Below are positions 28,066 to 37,739 of a stretch of DNA of 64,000 nucleotides, in pieces. Every line of letters starts with the position of its first letter. Position 1 is the first letter of the stretch. The position numbers and the translations under genes are program-made. The notes under the pieces are model-generated. The model was given only the letters and a program-made list of their open reading frames with translations, was not told where the DNA came from and ran no database searches. Source of the stretch: Streptococcus pseudopneumoniae (lineage in GTDB: Bacteria; Bacillota; Bacilli; Lactobacillales; Streptococcaceae); assembly GCF_001070715.1 (NCBI RefSeq), contig NZ_JVRR01000107.1:17228-81227 (forward strand), read 5' to 3'.

Positions 28066-30684
28066 ATGAAACAACTATCTAGTGCACAAGTACGCCAAAT
28101 GTGGCTTGATTTCTGGGCGACCAAAGGTCACTCAGTAGAACCATCAGTAAGTTTGGTTCCTGTAAATGATCCAACACTTTTGTGGATCAACTCTGGGGTA
28201 GCAACCCTTAAGAAATACTTTGACGGGACCATTATCCCTGAAAATCCACGTATTACCAATGCCCAAAAGGCGATTCGTACCAACGACATTGAAAACGTAG
28301 GGAAGACTGCGCGTCACCATACCATGTTTGAAATGTTGGGGAACTTCTCTATCGGGGATTACTTCCGTGATGAGGCTATCACTTGGGCTTATGAGCTTTT
28401 GACAAGCCCAGAATGGTTTGATTTCCCTGCTGAAAAGCTTTACATGACCTACTATCCAGATGATAAAGATTCATACAACCGCTGGATTGAAGTGGGAGTG
28501 GATCCAAGTCATTTGATTCCAATCGAAGACAACTTCTGGGAAATCGGTGCGGGACCTTCTGGACCAGATACAGAAATCTTCTTTGACCGTGGAGAAGCTT
28601 TTGACCCAGAAAATATCGGTCTTCGCCTGCTTGCAGAAGATATAGAAAACGACCGCTATATCGAAATCTGGAACATCGTTTTGTCACAATTTAACGCAGA
28701 CCCTGCTGTTCCTCGTAGTGAATACAAGGAATTGCCACACAAGAACATTGATACGGGCGCAGGTTTGGAGCGTTTGGTGGCCGTTATCCAAGGGGCTAAG
28801 ACAAACTTTGAAACAGACCTCTTCATGCCAATCATTCGTGAAGTGGAGAAATTGTCTGGTAAGGTCTATGACCAAGATGGCGACAACATGAGCTTTAAGG
28901 TTATCGCTGACCACATCCGTTCCCTTTCATTTGCCATCGGTGATGGTGCCCTTCCAGGAAATGAAGGCCGCGGTTATGTCCTTCGTCGTCTTCTCCGTCG
29001 TGCTTCTATGCATGGTCAAAAATTGGGAATCAACGAGCCTTTCCTTTACAAACTCGTTCCAACCGTTGGAAAAATCATGGAAAGCTACTACCCAGAAGTG
29101 CTTGAAAAACGTGACTTTATCGAAAAAATCGTTAAGAGCGAAGAAGAATCATTTGCTCGTACCCTTCACTCAGGTCAACACTTTGCTCAAGGCATTGTAG
29201 CTGACTTGAAAGAAAAAGGTCAATCTGTCATTGCTGGTCAAGATGTATTCAAACTTTATGACACTTATGGCTTCCCAGTTGAATTGACTGAAGAAATCGC
29301 TGAAGAAGCTGGTATGACTGTGGACCGTGAAGGCTTTGAAGCAGCCATGAAAGAACAGCAAGAACGTGCGCGTGCGTCAGCTGTTAAGGGTGGCTCAATG
29401 GGGATGCAAAATGAAACCCTTCAAAACATCACTGTAGAAAGTGTCTTCAACTACAATGCTAGCCAATTGTCTTCTAAATTGGTGGCTATCGTGGCTGACA
29501 ATGCAGAAGTAGAAGCTGTGTCAGAAGGAACTGCCTCACTTATCTTTGCGGAAACGCCATTCTACGCTGAAATGGGTGGACAGGTAGCTGACCATGGACA
29601 AATCTTGGATGAGGCTGGTTCAGTTGTGGCTACTGTGACAAATGTTCAAAAAGCTCCAAACGGACAAGCTCTTCATACAGTTGAAGTCCTTTCACCGCTT
29701 GCTTTGAACCAAGAATATACCTTGGCAATTGATACAAATCGTCGTCACCGTGTTATGAAAAACCACACTGCGACTCACTTGCTTCACGCTGCTCTTCACA
29801 ATATCCTTGGAAACCACGCAACACAAGCAGGATCTCTTAACGAAGTTGAATTCCTTCGCTTTGACTTTACCCACTTCCAAGCAGTGACTGCTGAAGAATT
29901 GCGTGCGATTGAGCAGCAAGTCAATGAGAAAATCTGGGAAGCTCTTGAAGTGAAGACAGTTGAAACGGATATTGACACTGCCAAAGAAATGGGTGCGATG
30001 GCTCTCTTTGGTGAGAAATACGGCAAGGAAGTCCGTGTTGTCACTATCGGTGACTACTCTATCGAGCTTTGTGGTGGTACCCACGTTGGCAACACTTCTG
30101 AGATTGGACTCTTCAAGATTGTCAAAGAAGAAGGGATTGGTTCAGGAACTCGCCGTATCTTGGCAGTGACTGGCAAGGAAGCCTTTGAAGCCTACCGTGA
30201 ACAAGAGGACGCTCTTAAAGCTGTCGCAGCAACCTTGAAATCACCTCAACTTAAAGAAGTACCTCACAAGGTAGAAGGACTTCAAGAACAACTTCGTCAA
30301 CTTCAAAAAGAAAATGCTGAATTGAAAGAAAAAGCCGCAGCTGCAGCCGCAGGCGATATCTTCAAGGATGTGAAGGAAGTCAATGGTCACCGTTACATTG
30401 CTAGCCAAGTATCTGTATCTGACGCTGGTGCCCTTCGTACATTTGCAGATAACTGGAAACAAAAAGATTACTCTGATGTGCTTGTCCTAGTTGCAGCTAT
30501 TGGTGACAAGGTCAATGTCCTTGTAGCAAGCAAGACAAAAGACCTTCATGCAGGAAACCTTGTCAAAGAATTGGCACCAATCGTCGATGGACGTGGTGGT
30601 GGTAAACCAGACATGGCCATGGCAGGAGGAAGCAACCAAGCTAAGATCCAAGAATTGTTGGATGCCGTAGCAGGTAAATTGTAA
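28066..30684 (+). CDS. alaS: Alanyl-tRNA synthetase
   Basis: 872 residues, the full family length. Class II aminoacylation domain with [19 protein letters not shown], editing domain with HTATHLLH and the Cys/His zinc site CGGTHV, a Glu/Lys/Ala-rich coiled coil (about 720-765) and the C-terminal DHHA1 domain with [13 protein letters not shown] residues. It charges tRNA-Ala and is preceded by an alanine T-box through the LURP-family gene. Confidence 0.98.
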   Translation: MKQLSSAQVRQMWLDFWATKGHSVEPSVSLVPVNDPTLLWINSGVATLKKYFDGTIIPENPRITNAQKAIRTNDIENVGKTARHHTMFEMLGNFSIGDYFRDEAITWAYELLTSPEWFDFPAEKLYMTYYPDDKDSYNRWIEVGVDPSHLIPIEDNFWEIGAGPSGPDTEIFFDRGEAFDPENIGLRLLAEDIENDRYIEIWNIVLSQFNADPAVPRSEYKELPHKNIDTGAGLERLVAVIQGAKTNFETDLFMPIIREVEKLSGKVYDQDGDNMSFKVIADHIRSLSFAIGDGALPGNEGRGYVLRRLLRRASMHGQKLGINEPFLYKLVPTVGKIMESYYPEVLEKRDFIEKIVKSEEESFARTLHSGQHFAQGIVADLKEKGQSVIAGQDVFKLYDTYGFPVELTEEIAEEAGMTVDREGFEAAMKEQQERARASAVKGGSMGMQNETLQNITVESVFNYNASQLSSKLVAIVADNAEVEAVSEGTASLIFAETPFYAEMGGQVADHGQILDEAGSVVATVTNVQKAPNGQALHTVEVLSPLALNQEYTLAIDTNRRHRVMKNHTATHLLHAALHNILGNHATQAGSLNEVEFLRFDFTHFQAVTAEELRAIEQQVNEKIWEALEVKTVETDIDTAKEMGAMALFGEKYGKEVRVVTIGDYSIELCGGTHVGNTSEIGLFKIVKEEGIGSGTRRILAVTGKEAFEAYREQEDALKAVAATLKSPQLKEVPHKVEGLQEQLRQLQKENAELKEKAAAAAAGDIFKDVKEVNGHRYIASQVSVSDAGALRTFADNWKQKDYSDVLVLVAAIGDKVNVLVASKTKDLHAGNLVKELAPIVDGRGGGKPDMAMAGGSNQAKIQELLDAVAGKL

Positions 30685-30690
30685 ACAAGT

Positions 30691-30842
30691 AATACTCTTC
30701 GAAAATCTCTTCAAACAACGTCAGCTTCGCCTTGTATTTTATATGTGACTGACTTCGTCAGTCTTATCTACAACCTCAAAGCAGTGCTTTGAGCAACCTG
30801 TAGCTAGCTTCCTAGTTTGCTCTTTGATTTTCATTGAGTATA
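30691..30842 (+). repeat. BOX element (boxA-B-C type), forward
   Basis: Begins ATACTCTTCGAAAATCTC (boxA), contains the internal hairpin GACTGACTTCGTCAGTC and CTCAAAGCAGTGCTTTGAG, and ends TTTGATTTTCATTGAGTAT (boxC). The ends are inverted repeats ATACTC/GAGTAT. This family of repeats is characteristic of S. pneumoniae and close relatives. Confidence 0.9.
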
Positions 30843-30872
30843 AAGATCTATCCATTTGGGTAGGTCTTTTTG
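30842..30872 (+). terminator. Terminator downstream of alaS and BOX
   Basis: AAAGATCTA, loop region TCCATTTGGG, TAGGTCTTTTT. Confidence 0.75.
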
Positions 30873-30924
30873 TGAATACAAAAAAGCCAAATCTGATTGG
30901 ATCTGGCTTGAATATTATGAACTA

Positions 30925-32379
30925 TTAAATAGTATTGGCTGCCCAGACACTTACCGAAGCAGCTGAGACAGGGAATTGTCCATAACCTTCCTCATCAATT
31001 GTAACTTGACCTTGGTGGTTTCCAAGTAAGTCTATGAAAGTTTGGTTAGCCCATTCTTGGCCGACAAACATAGACTTGCTGTTTTCTTGGTCATTTGAGA
31101 TAAGGACTGCGATTGGGGATTGATTTTCATCACCTGAACGTACCCAACCGATACAGTTAGGATCATCAAAGTAGTCTGTTTGCTCTCCGTAGGCCAAATC
31201 TTTTCGGATGGTTAGGAGGCGGTCAAGGACTTCTTTGAAATCTTCTTGAGCATATTGCCCTGAAATCCCATAGTAGTCTCCGTAAAAGACACATGGAAGG
31301 CCATTTTGGCGTAATAGAATGAGGGCATAGGCTGCTGGTTTGAACCATTCTTCAACAGTAGACTCAAGAGCCTGTCCTCGTTGGGTATCATGGTTGTCGA
31401 CAAAGGTTACAGCCTTGTCGGGCTTGAGTTCAACCAAGCTATCTGTAAAAATACCACGAAGGTCGTAGTTGGAACCAGCTCGGCTAGCATCAAAGAGATT
31501 CTGGTGGAGACGAACATCGACAAGGTCAAAGCGTTCTTCTGTTTTTTCAAGATAATCTAGATTGGCTTCCTTATCGGGATTCCAAAATTCACCAAAAACA
31601 TAGAAATCCTCACCGTATTTTTCCTTCATATCGCGGATGAAATTGCGCATAAAGAAAGAGTCAATGTGTTTGACGGCATCCAAGCGGAAACCAGCTACAC
31701 CAGTCGTTTCCATGAACCAATCAGCCCAGTCATAGATATTTTGGATGACTTCAGGATGTTTAAAGTCTAGGTCGGCATACATGAGGTAGTCATAGTTACC
31801 GTTTTCATTATCGACCAATTCCTCATTTGCCCAACCCTTGTTGTCCCCTTGGATGAGATAAATCCCAGACTTGCGACGTTTGGCATCGTAGTCTGTACCG
31901 GTGAAGTGGTACCAGTGCCAGTGGAAGTCATTATAGGTATCTTGGCGACCATCGAAGGTAAAGCTAGTCCAGCCATTGATGGTGAAAGGTTCTCCGAGTT
32001 CAACCGTACGGTCTACAGGATCCACTTCGATGACCTGAAAGGCTTCCCTGTGATCGGCTGCAGCCTTGTGATTGAGCACCACATCGGCCATTGGTTGAAT
32101 TCCCTGTGCTTTTAGGGCTTGAATGGCTTGAAGATAGTCTTCTTTGAAACCATACTTGGTGCGGACAGTTCCTTTTTGGTTAAATTCTCCAAGGTCAAAT
32201 AAGTCATAGACCCCATAGCCTACGTCTTTTTCATTGGTAGCTTTGAAAGCTGGTGGCATCCAGACGTGACTGATCCCCAGATGAGCTAGGTGTGGAGCAT
32301 CTTCAGCCAGACGCGCCCAGTGCTGGCCGTCGTGGGGCAGATACCATTCAAAGTATTGCATGAGTGTTTGATTTTGCAT
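30925..32379 (-). CDS. amy: Cytosolic alpha-amylase (GH13)
   Basis: 484 residues with no signal peptide, so it acts inside the cell on imported maltodextrins or glycogen-like glucans. The GH13 motifs are complete: nucleophile Asp in GFRLDAVKH, acid/base Glu in FGEFW and the third Asp in FVDNHDT. The N-terminus QNQTLMQYFEWYLP is typical of the bacterial cytoplasmic amylases. The promoter contains a perfect LacI-family-like palindrome over the -35. Confidence 0.95.
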   Translation of the reverse strand: MQNQTLMQYFEWYLPHDGQHWARLAEDAPHLAHLGISHVWMPPAFKATNEKDVGYGVYDLFDLGEFNQKGTVRTKYGFKEDYLQAIQALKAQGIQPMADVVLNHKAAADHREAFQVIEVDPVDRTVELGEPFTINGWTSFTFDGRQDTYNDFHWHWYHFTGTDYDAKRRKSGIYLIQGDNKGWANEELVDNENGNYDYLMYADLDFKHPEVIQNIYDWADWFMETTGVAGFRLDAVKHIDSFFMRNFIRDMKEKYGEDFYVFGEFWNPDKEANLDYLEKTEERFDLVDVRLHQNLFDASRAGSNYDLRGIFTDSLVELKPDKAVTFVDNHDTQRGQALESTVEEWFKPAAYALILLRQNGLPCVFYGDYYGISGQYAQEDFKEVLDRLLTIRKDLAYGEQTDYFDDPNCIGWVRSGDENQSPIAVLISNDQENSKSMFVGQEWANQTFIDLLGNHQGQVTIDEEGYGQFPVSAASVSVWAANTI

Positions 32380-32412
32380 GATGTTTCCTCTTACTTGTCA
32401 ATCTTGTTCTTT

Positions 32413-32450
32413 ATTCTATCATAAAGTATCTCTTGGCGCAAACGTTTGCG
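32413..32450 (-). promoter_or_regulatory. Amylase promoter with MalR/CcpA-like operator
   Basis: Minus strand: -35 TTGCGC (32436-32441), a 17-nt spacer and -10 TAGAAT (32413-32418). The perfect palindrome CGCAAACGTTTGCG (32437-32450) covers the -35, so a bound LacI-family repressor would block RNA polymerase. The sequence suits a maltose regulator (MalR) better than a standard cre. Confidence 0.75.
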
Positions 32451-32558
32451 TAAGAATAGAAGGAAACTATTGTATCTACTTAAAATAAAGTGTTGATTTT
32501 TTTGTATCAAAGTGCTAGTATAATAGTATGTAATATAGATAAAGATAGGAGTCATCCC

Positions 32559-33308
32559 ATGATTGAATTTCAAAATGTTAGTAAGTTGTATGGTGATAAA
32601 GAGGCTTTGAGCAATCTCAATTTGCAGATTGAAAATGGGGAGATTATGGGCTTGATTGGCCATAATGGGGCTGGAAAATCGACCACTATAAAATCCCTAG
32701 TCAGTATCATTTCGCCCAGCAGTGGTCGTATTTTGGTAGACGGTCAGGATTTATCGGAGAATCGCTTGGCGATCAAACGAAAGATTGGCTACGTAGCAGA
32801 CTCGCCTGACTTATTTTTACGTTTAACGGCCAATGAATTTTGGGAATTGATTGCTTCATCCTATGATCTGACTAGCTCTGACTTGGAGACTAGTCTAGCT
32901 AGGCTATTGAACGTTTTTGATTTTGCTGAAAATCGCTATCAGGTTATTGAAACCCTTTCTCACGGAATGCGTCAAAAAGTCTTTGTCATTGGGGCACTCT
33001 TGTCTGATCCTGATATTTGGGTCTTGGACGAACCCTTGACAGGTTTGGATCCCCAGGCTGCCTTTGATTTGAAGCAAATGATGAAGGAACATGCACAAAA
33101 AGGCAAGACGGTCTTGTTTTCAACCCATGTCCTAGAGGTAGCTGAGCAAGTCTGTGATCGGATTGCCATTTTGAAAAAGGGGCATTTGATTTATTGTGGT
33201 AAGGTAGAGGACTTGAGAAAAGACCACCCAGACCAGTCTTTGGAAAGTATCTATCTTAGCCTTGCTGGTAGAAAAGAGGAGGTTTCAGATGCGTCTCAAG
33301 GTCATTAA
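32559..33308 (+). CDS. ABC transporter ATP-binding protein
   Basis: 249 residues from MIEFQNVSKLYG, with TAGGAG upstream; an earlier in-frame ATG at 32490 lies upstream of a likely -10 (TATAAT 32519-32524) and is rejected. Walker A GHNGAGKST, signature LSHGMRQK and Walker B VLDEPLTGLD. It is the ABC-2 type and pairs with the following membrane protein, which starts inside its last 20 nt. The substrate is unknown. Confidence 0.92.
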   Translation: MIEFQNVSKLYGDKEALSNLNLQIENGEIMGLIGHNGAGKSTTIKSLVSIISPSSGRILVDGQDLSENRLAIKRKIGYVADSPDLFLRLTANEFWELIASSYDLTSSDLETSLARLLNVFDFAENRYQVIETLSHGMRQKVFVIGALLSDPDIWVLDEPLTGLDPQAAFDLKQMMKEHAQKGKTVLFSTHVLEVAEQVCDRIAILKKGHLIYCGKVEDLRKDHPDQSLESIYLSLAGRKEEVSDASQGH

Positions 33309-34923
33309 AAAATTAGTGGATATCAATATCCTCTATTCATCTCAAGAAGCTAATCTGGCTAACCTACGAAAGAAGCAAGCTAAGAATCCTGAGAAAAAAG
33401 TAAATGTTTCCGCTAGAGTCCTAAGTTCTTACATTTTTTCTAGTCTCTTGATGCTTTTCATGTTTATAAATATAGCCTTTCGTTTTCCTTTTGAGGAAAT
33501 ACCAAGTTTTTTTAGTAGCATGGTTGCTATTTTACTGGTGCTTGCCTTTTCAACTTCTTTCACTGCATTTTACAATGTCTTTTATGAGAGTAAGGACTTG
33601 GCATCGTATAGGCCCTATGCCTTTAAAGAATCAGAGATTATAATTGCTAAAGGACTGTCTGTTCTCTTGCCAGCTCTAGCTGGAATTGTACCAATCCTAG
33701 CTTATTTTCTAGTCCTCTATATTAGGCTAGCTCCTTCTCTTTGGCTGGGCTTGCCTTTGATGCTGCTGTCCTTGGCCTTATTATTTGTCTCTGTTACTTT
33801 AGTGATGGTAGTGGCAGTACATTTCTTGGCTCAGACTACGGTCTTCAGAAAGTATCAGTCTATTTTTGCCAATGTGATGATTGGGATAGGAGTTCTCATA
33901 CCTTTAATATTTGTCCTCTTTCTACAGTCGACTTTTGGAAGTATTGTTGACAAAGTTAGAGACATTCCATTTCTCCTTTATCCTCTTCATATCTTTTACA
34001 AAATAGCAGTGGAGCCTTTTTCGACAGAAGCCATACTGGGTCTGCTCGCTTGGATAACTCTAACTGTCTTCTTACTTTACCTGACCAAAAAGAAGGTTCT
34101 TCCTCATTTTTATGACGTGATTCTGCTTAACAGTGAGGAGAAGGTCAAGAAAGAACGTCGCAGTAAGGAGAGAATTTCAACTACTAAAAAAGGATTTTTC
34201 CGTATGGTTTTACGCTACCACCTCACCCTCTTGGGACAGGGGACTGGCGTGATTACAGTGCTTTTTACAAGTGCTTTCCTTCCTTATCTCATGATGATTG
34301 GTCTGATTTCCAAAATCCGAGATTCTCAGATAGTTCCAGATATTCATCCTCTATACTGGTTACCCTTGTTTTTTGTAGGAGTGTTTATAGCAGTTGTCAA
34401 TAACAATATCACCAGCCTGCATTCAATTGCTTTATCCTTGGAGAGGGAAAATGTTGATTTTCTTAAGAGTTTACCCTTTGACTTTACTCGCTATGTGAAA
34501 GTGAAATTTTGGATTATATTTGCTGTCCAGTCCTTTTTACCAGTTCTGACTTTACTTGGCCTTTCTCTATATCTAGGCTTGCCCATCCTTTCGATGATTT
34601 ACCTTCTTGTAGTCTGGATCCTTACCAGTGTCATCCTTTCTTGCCACCATTACCTTAAGGACGTGAAAAATCTGTCAACCAATTGGAGTAACATTACGGA
34701 CCTGGTGAACCGTTCAAATCGTATAGTAGCAATTGTTTTGATTTTTATTTATAGTGCAATCTTAATGGCCCTTGTAATAGGGAGCTTATTCTTGGTTCGG
34801 TCTCTCTCCCCTGTCATTGCCATCAGCTTGGGAGTAGGAACTCTTATCGTCTTGCTTGCTCTTGCTATTTTTGGCTATCATTACTACCTGTCACGCATAT
34901 TGACAGAAATAGAAAAAAGATGA
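33289..34923 (+). CDS. ABC-2 type transporter permease
   Basis: 544 residues from the ATG at 33289, which has GAGGAGG seven bases upstream. It has about twelve hydrophobic helices in two groups (about 45-265 and 315-540) with a basic cytoplasmic link between. It is the membrane partner of the ATPase at 32559. Similarity is by topology only, and the exported compound cannot be named. Confidence 0.85.
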   Translation: MRLKVIKKLVDINILYSSQEANLANLRKKQAKNPEKKVNVSARVLSSYIFSSLLMLFMFINIAFRFPFEEIPSFFSSMVAILLVLAFSTSFTAFYNVFYESKDLASYRPYAFKESEIIIAKGLSVLLPALAGIVPILAYFLVLYIRLAPSLWLGLPLMLLSLALLFVSVTLVMVVAVHFLAQTTVFRKYQSIFANVMIGIGVLIPLIFVLFLQSTFGSIVDKVRDIPFLLYPLHIFYKIAVEPFSTEAILGLLAWITLTVFLLYLTKKKVLPHFYDVILLNSEEKVKKERRSKERISTTKKGFFRMVLRYHLTLLGQGTGVITVLFTSAFLPYLMMIGLISKIRDSQIVPDIHPLYWLPLFFVGVFIAVVNNNITSLHSIALSLERENVDFLKSLPFDFTRYVKVKFWIIFAVQSFLPVLTLLGLSLYLGLPILSMIYLLVVWILTSVILSCHHYLKDVKNLSTNWSNITDLVNRSNRIVAIVLIFIYSAILMALVIGSLFLVRSLSPVIAISLGVGTLIVLLALAIFGYHYYLSRILTEIEKR

Positions 34924-35036
34924 GCTAGTTGGTCGCTTGCTTGATAAATTCAATTCGACAAACGCTTTTATAGTTTGTTAGAATGTAGTTGTAAATGATT
35001 AAGATTGGTAATCAAAAATATATAGGGAGGAATGTT

Positions 35037-35255
35037 TTGAATAAGAAATATAACATAGTTCTATTTTTGTTGTTTATAGTTTATTTATTGGGATATTTTT
35101 CAATTTCAAAAACGTTAATTCCTATAATGTGTGTGATCCAAGTATTTTTGATAGAACATATATTTAAAATTCGAAATAGAATGATGCAAATAGGCGAAAT
35201 TTTAATTATTGTTGCTTCTATAATATTATTTATTGATAGCATATTTAGTTTGTAA
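35037..35255 (+). CDS. Small hypothetical membrane protein
   Basis: 72 residues if the TTG at 35037 is used, which is preceded by GGGAGG at a good distance. The in-frame ATG at 34995 (86 residues) has no ribosome-binding site, but an extended -10 TGTTAGAAT (34976-34984) ends ten bases before it, so the choice is open. Two or three hydrophobic helices separated by KIRNRMM. AT-rich compared with its neighbours and with no family I recognise. Confidence 0.55.
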   Translation: MNKKYNIVLFLLFIVYLLGYFSISKTLIPIMCVIQVFLIEHIFKIRNRMMQIGEILIIVASIILFIDSIFSL

Positions 35256-35289
35256 CAAAAGGCTTTTCTATAAAATCAAATTTTCCAGA

Positions 35290-35430
35290 TACCTGCTGAA
35301 TCTGATTTATATCCTCATATTTCTTCTACTATCTTCGTCACTAAATTTGACAGACATATATTGCTGATACAACCTCTCTACCTACAATCTAGCAGTAGGC
35401 TAGTTTCTTCATTGATTTTCGTTGAATTTT
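35290..35430 (+). repeat. Possible degenerate BOX element
   Basis: CTTCGTCA, ACAACCTC and a 3' end GGCTAG...TTTCTTCATTGATTTTCGTTGA match boxB/boxC parts of the intact BOX at 30691 in order, with many changes. The rest of the gap 35256-35442 shows no gene. Confidence 0.4.
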
Positions 35431-35442
35431 ATTTGATAAAAG

Positions 35443-35474
35443 AAATGCTCCTCCAAGACGGAAGAGCATTTTTT
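35443..35474. terminator. Bidirectional terminator
   Basis: AAATGCTCCTCC pairs with GGAAGAGCATTT, then a T run; overlaps the stop of the LtaS-family gene. Confidence 0.85.
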
Positions 35475-37623
35475 ATTGTGATTTTGATTCGGTTTCTGCC
35501 GACTCTGGGTGGAGTTCTTGGTAACTTGGTGCCTTGAAAAGGTCAGCACTGGTCTTACCTTGTCGTTGGCTAAAGAGGCTGGTTGATTGACTACCTTTTT
35601 CCTGCTCAATCTTTTGAAGAATTGGTAAAGAATTGAGATAAGAAATACTTTCAGTATCAACTGTTCCAAGATGATCTGCTTGGTAGAAACGGATCAAATC
35701 GCCAGTTTGAATCTGGTCGCTGATTTTCAGCTGTTGACTGGCTGCCTGACGAATGCTTTCCAGTTCAGTCTGAGTTTGTTCATCAAGATTGCTGATTTCA
35801 AGACCGCTCTCAGTATAGTAGGTTCGTCCGTCATAGCTAGTATATTTTGGCGTGACGAAGGAATTGGCAGTCCGAAAGGCAACTGTTTCTTGATGGTCTG
35901 GAGACAGAAGGTCTTGGCCGACTTGAAGGAAGGAATTGGACTCAATACCAAGGAGATGTTCGAGAGTCGGTAAGATATCGATTTGTCCACCGTAGGTATT
36001 GATGATTTGTCCTTTTTCATAGCCAGGCATGACCACCATAAAAGGCACTCGTTGCAACATGGCATTGTCGTAATTCGACCAGTTCTCAGAAGTCTTTCCA
36101 ATCAAGGGTGCCAGCTCAGGATTGCGGGAATTGGAAATGCCATAATGGTCTCCGTAGATGACGATGATGGATTTTTCATAGAGGCCACTTTCTTTGAGAT
36201 AGTCAAAGAAGGCTTTGATGGCACTGTCCAGATAGTTGGCGGTTTGGAAGTAGCCATTGATCGTTTCATCTTTGGTCTTAGCCAGTGGGAAACCAAGCTC
36301 ATCGCCTGTCAGATTGCTAGCATAGGGATAGTGATTGGACACCGTGATATACTTGGCATAAAAAGGCTGCTGCAAATGCTCCAGATACTGGATAGAATCT
36401 TTCATCATGATTTTATCATTTAAACCATATTGGAAAGAATTGCTACTGTCTTGCTTGGTGAAGTAGGAAGCATCAAAGAAGTATTGGTAGCCCCATTGTT
36501 TGTAGGTCGTATTTCGGTTCCAGAAGGTCCCAATATTGCCGTGAAAGACGGCACTCGATTGATAGCCGTTTTTTGATAGGATAAAAGGCGCAGCTTGCTG
36601 GGTATTGGTACCTCCATAGTTAACCATAAAAGAACCTTGATCAAGTCCAAACAAACCAGTCTCCAGCATGGTTTCTGCATCTGAGGTCTTACCAGCCTTG
36701 ACTTGGTTAAAGATATTCGAAAAGGCTAGGGTTGATTGCGAATGGTAGAGGGAGTTGAGGAAGGGAGTGACTTCATGCTCAGTTCCATCTAGGTTGAGTT
36801 TATAGTCAAGTAGGAACTGTTGGAAACTCTCCAAGTGGAGATAAATCACATTTTTCCCTTTGGCTAATCCAAAATAATCTGGATTAGGTTTAGCCGAATG
36901 TTCTTGAATATAATCTGTAATGGGTTGCAGGTCGGTCTCAGAGGCCTTAGCACGTTCTTTGTTTGCACTGTAGGATTGGTTGGCACTATAACCTAAAAAG
37001 GCTGGCAAACTAAGGGCACGAACAATATAATAATTAGAAAATCCTCGCGACAGGAGATCGGGACGCTCAATTTCAGCCAAGAAAAGATTAGCAGAAAAGA
37101 GCAGGGCTGAGAGTGCAGTGATAGCAACACTTGAGCGGAATTTGAAAGGTCTCCTATCCAGCTGGATGAATTTTTTATAGAAAAGGAAAGCCAGCAATGG
37201 GAAATCCATAAAATAGATGAAATCCCAAAAGCGCAGTAACTCTAGTTCTGCAGTACCAACAGACACCTTGCTGACCACCTTCATGGTATTAGCCGTGATA
37301 AAGTCGCTAAATTCTCGATAGTAAAAGACATTGGAATAAAGCCAAATGAATAAAAGGCTATAAATAGCTATACTCAGGCCATAAAAAATCTTGGTTGAGC
37401 GAGCATAGAGGGCTAGAGCCAGCAGGAGTAGCCCCAAAGGAAGGGGATTGAAAAAGGCGATAAAGGCAAGGTAATTTCCCTGCAACTTGCCCACTTGAAT
37501 ATCTAAATTAAAGTCAACGGCATAGGCTAATAAGGTTTTGAGCCAATAGAGGATTAAAAGGGTTAGGACAAAACCCAGTCTGGTACCCATGGCTTTTTGG
37601 ATTTTGTTAAAATTGCTTTTCAC
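35473..37623 (-). CDS. LTA synthase/phosphoglycerol transferase family protein
   Basis: 716 residues from a GTG at 37623. The start is placed there because AGGAAG lies five bases upstream and the -10 TATACT (37654-37659) lies farther out; an ATG at 37689 precedes the -10 and is excluded. Five N-terminal transmembrane helices (about 15-195) lead to an extracellular sulfatase-type domain with the nucleophile Thr in AGKTSDAE, the metal-binding YGDHYG and HNILV-like region replaced by NHYPYA. In other Firmicutes such enzymes polymerise glycerol-phosphate. Pneumococcal-type teichoic acid has ribitol repeats, so the true acceptor here is uncertain. Confidence 0.82.
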   Translation of the reverse strand: MKSNFNKIQKAMGTRLGFVLTLLILYWLKTLLAYAVDFNLDIQVGKLQGNYLAFIAFFNPLPLGLLLLALALYARSTKIFYGLSIAIYSLLFIWLYSNVFYYREFSDFITANTMKVVSKVSVGTAELELLRFWDFIYFMDFPLLAFLFYKKFIQLDRRPFKFRSSVAITALSALLFSANLFLAEIERPDLLSRGFSNYYIVRALSLPAFLGYSANQSYSANKERAKASETDLQPITDYIQEHSAKPNPDYFGLAKGKNVIYLHLESFQQFLLDYKLNLDGTEHEVTPFLNSLYHSQSTLAFSNIFNQVKAGKTSDAETMLETGLFGLDQGSFMVNYGGTNTQQAAPFILSKNGYQSSAVFHGNIGTFWNRNTTYKQWGYQYFFDASYFTKQDSSNSFQYGLNDKIMMKDSIQYLEHLQQPFYAKYITVSNHYPYASNLTGDELGFPLAKTKDETINGYFQTANYLDSAIKAFFDYLKESGLYEKSIIVIYGDHYGISNSRNPELAPLIGKTSENWSNYDNAMLQRVPFMVVMPGYEKGQIINTYGGQIDILPTLEHLLGIESNSFLQVGQDLLSPDHQETVAFRTANSFVTPKYTSYDGRTYYTESGLEISNLDEQTQTELESIRQAASQQLKISDQIQTGDLIRFYQADHLGTVDTESISYLNSLPILQKIEQEKGSQSTSLFSQRQGKTSADLFKAPSYQELHPESAETESKSQ

Positions 37624-37703
37624 ACATTTACTTCCTAATTTTTTATTAGTATTAGTATACCATTTTTTAAAAGAAGAGTAAAAAAGCAAGGGTAGTTTCT
37701 TTT

Positions 37704-37732
37704 TTGAGAATTGGCTAAAAGTTTGATATAAT
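37704..37732 (+). promoter_or_regulatory. rlmI promoter, predicted leaderless
   Basis: TTGAGA (37704-37709), 17 nt, extended -10 TGATATAAT (TATAAT 37727-37732); ATG at 37740 is seven bases downstream. Confidence 0.75.
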
Positions 37733-37739
37733 GGTAGTT

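Noticed and set aside
29692..30084. 130-codon minus-strand frame within alaS
   Set aside because: Antisense to the highly conserved editing domain; no promoter or ribosome-binding site.
30691..30842. BOX hairpins read as a CRISPR or small RNA
   Set aside because: No regular spacer/repeat pattern; the sequence fits the known BOX family.
37731..37739. ATG at 37731 as rlmI start
   Set aside because: It is part of the -10 TATAAT, so it would not be in the mRNA.
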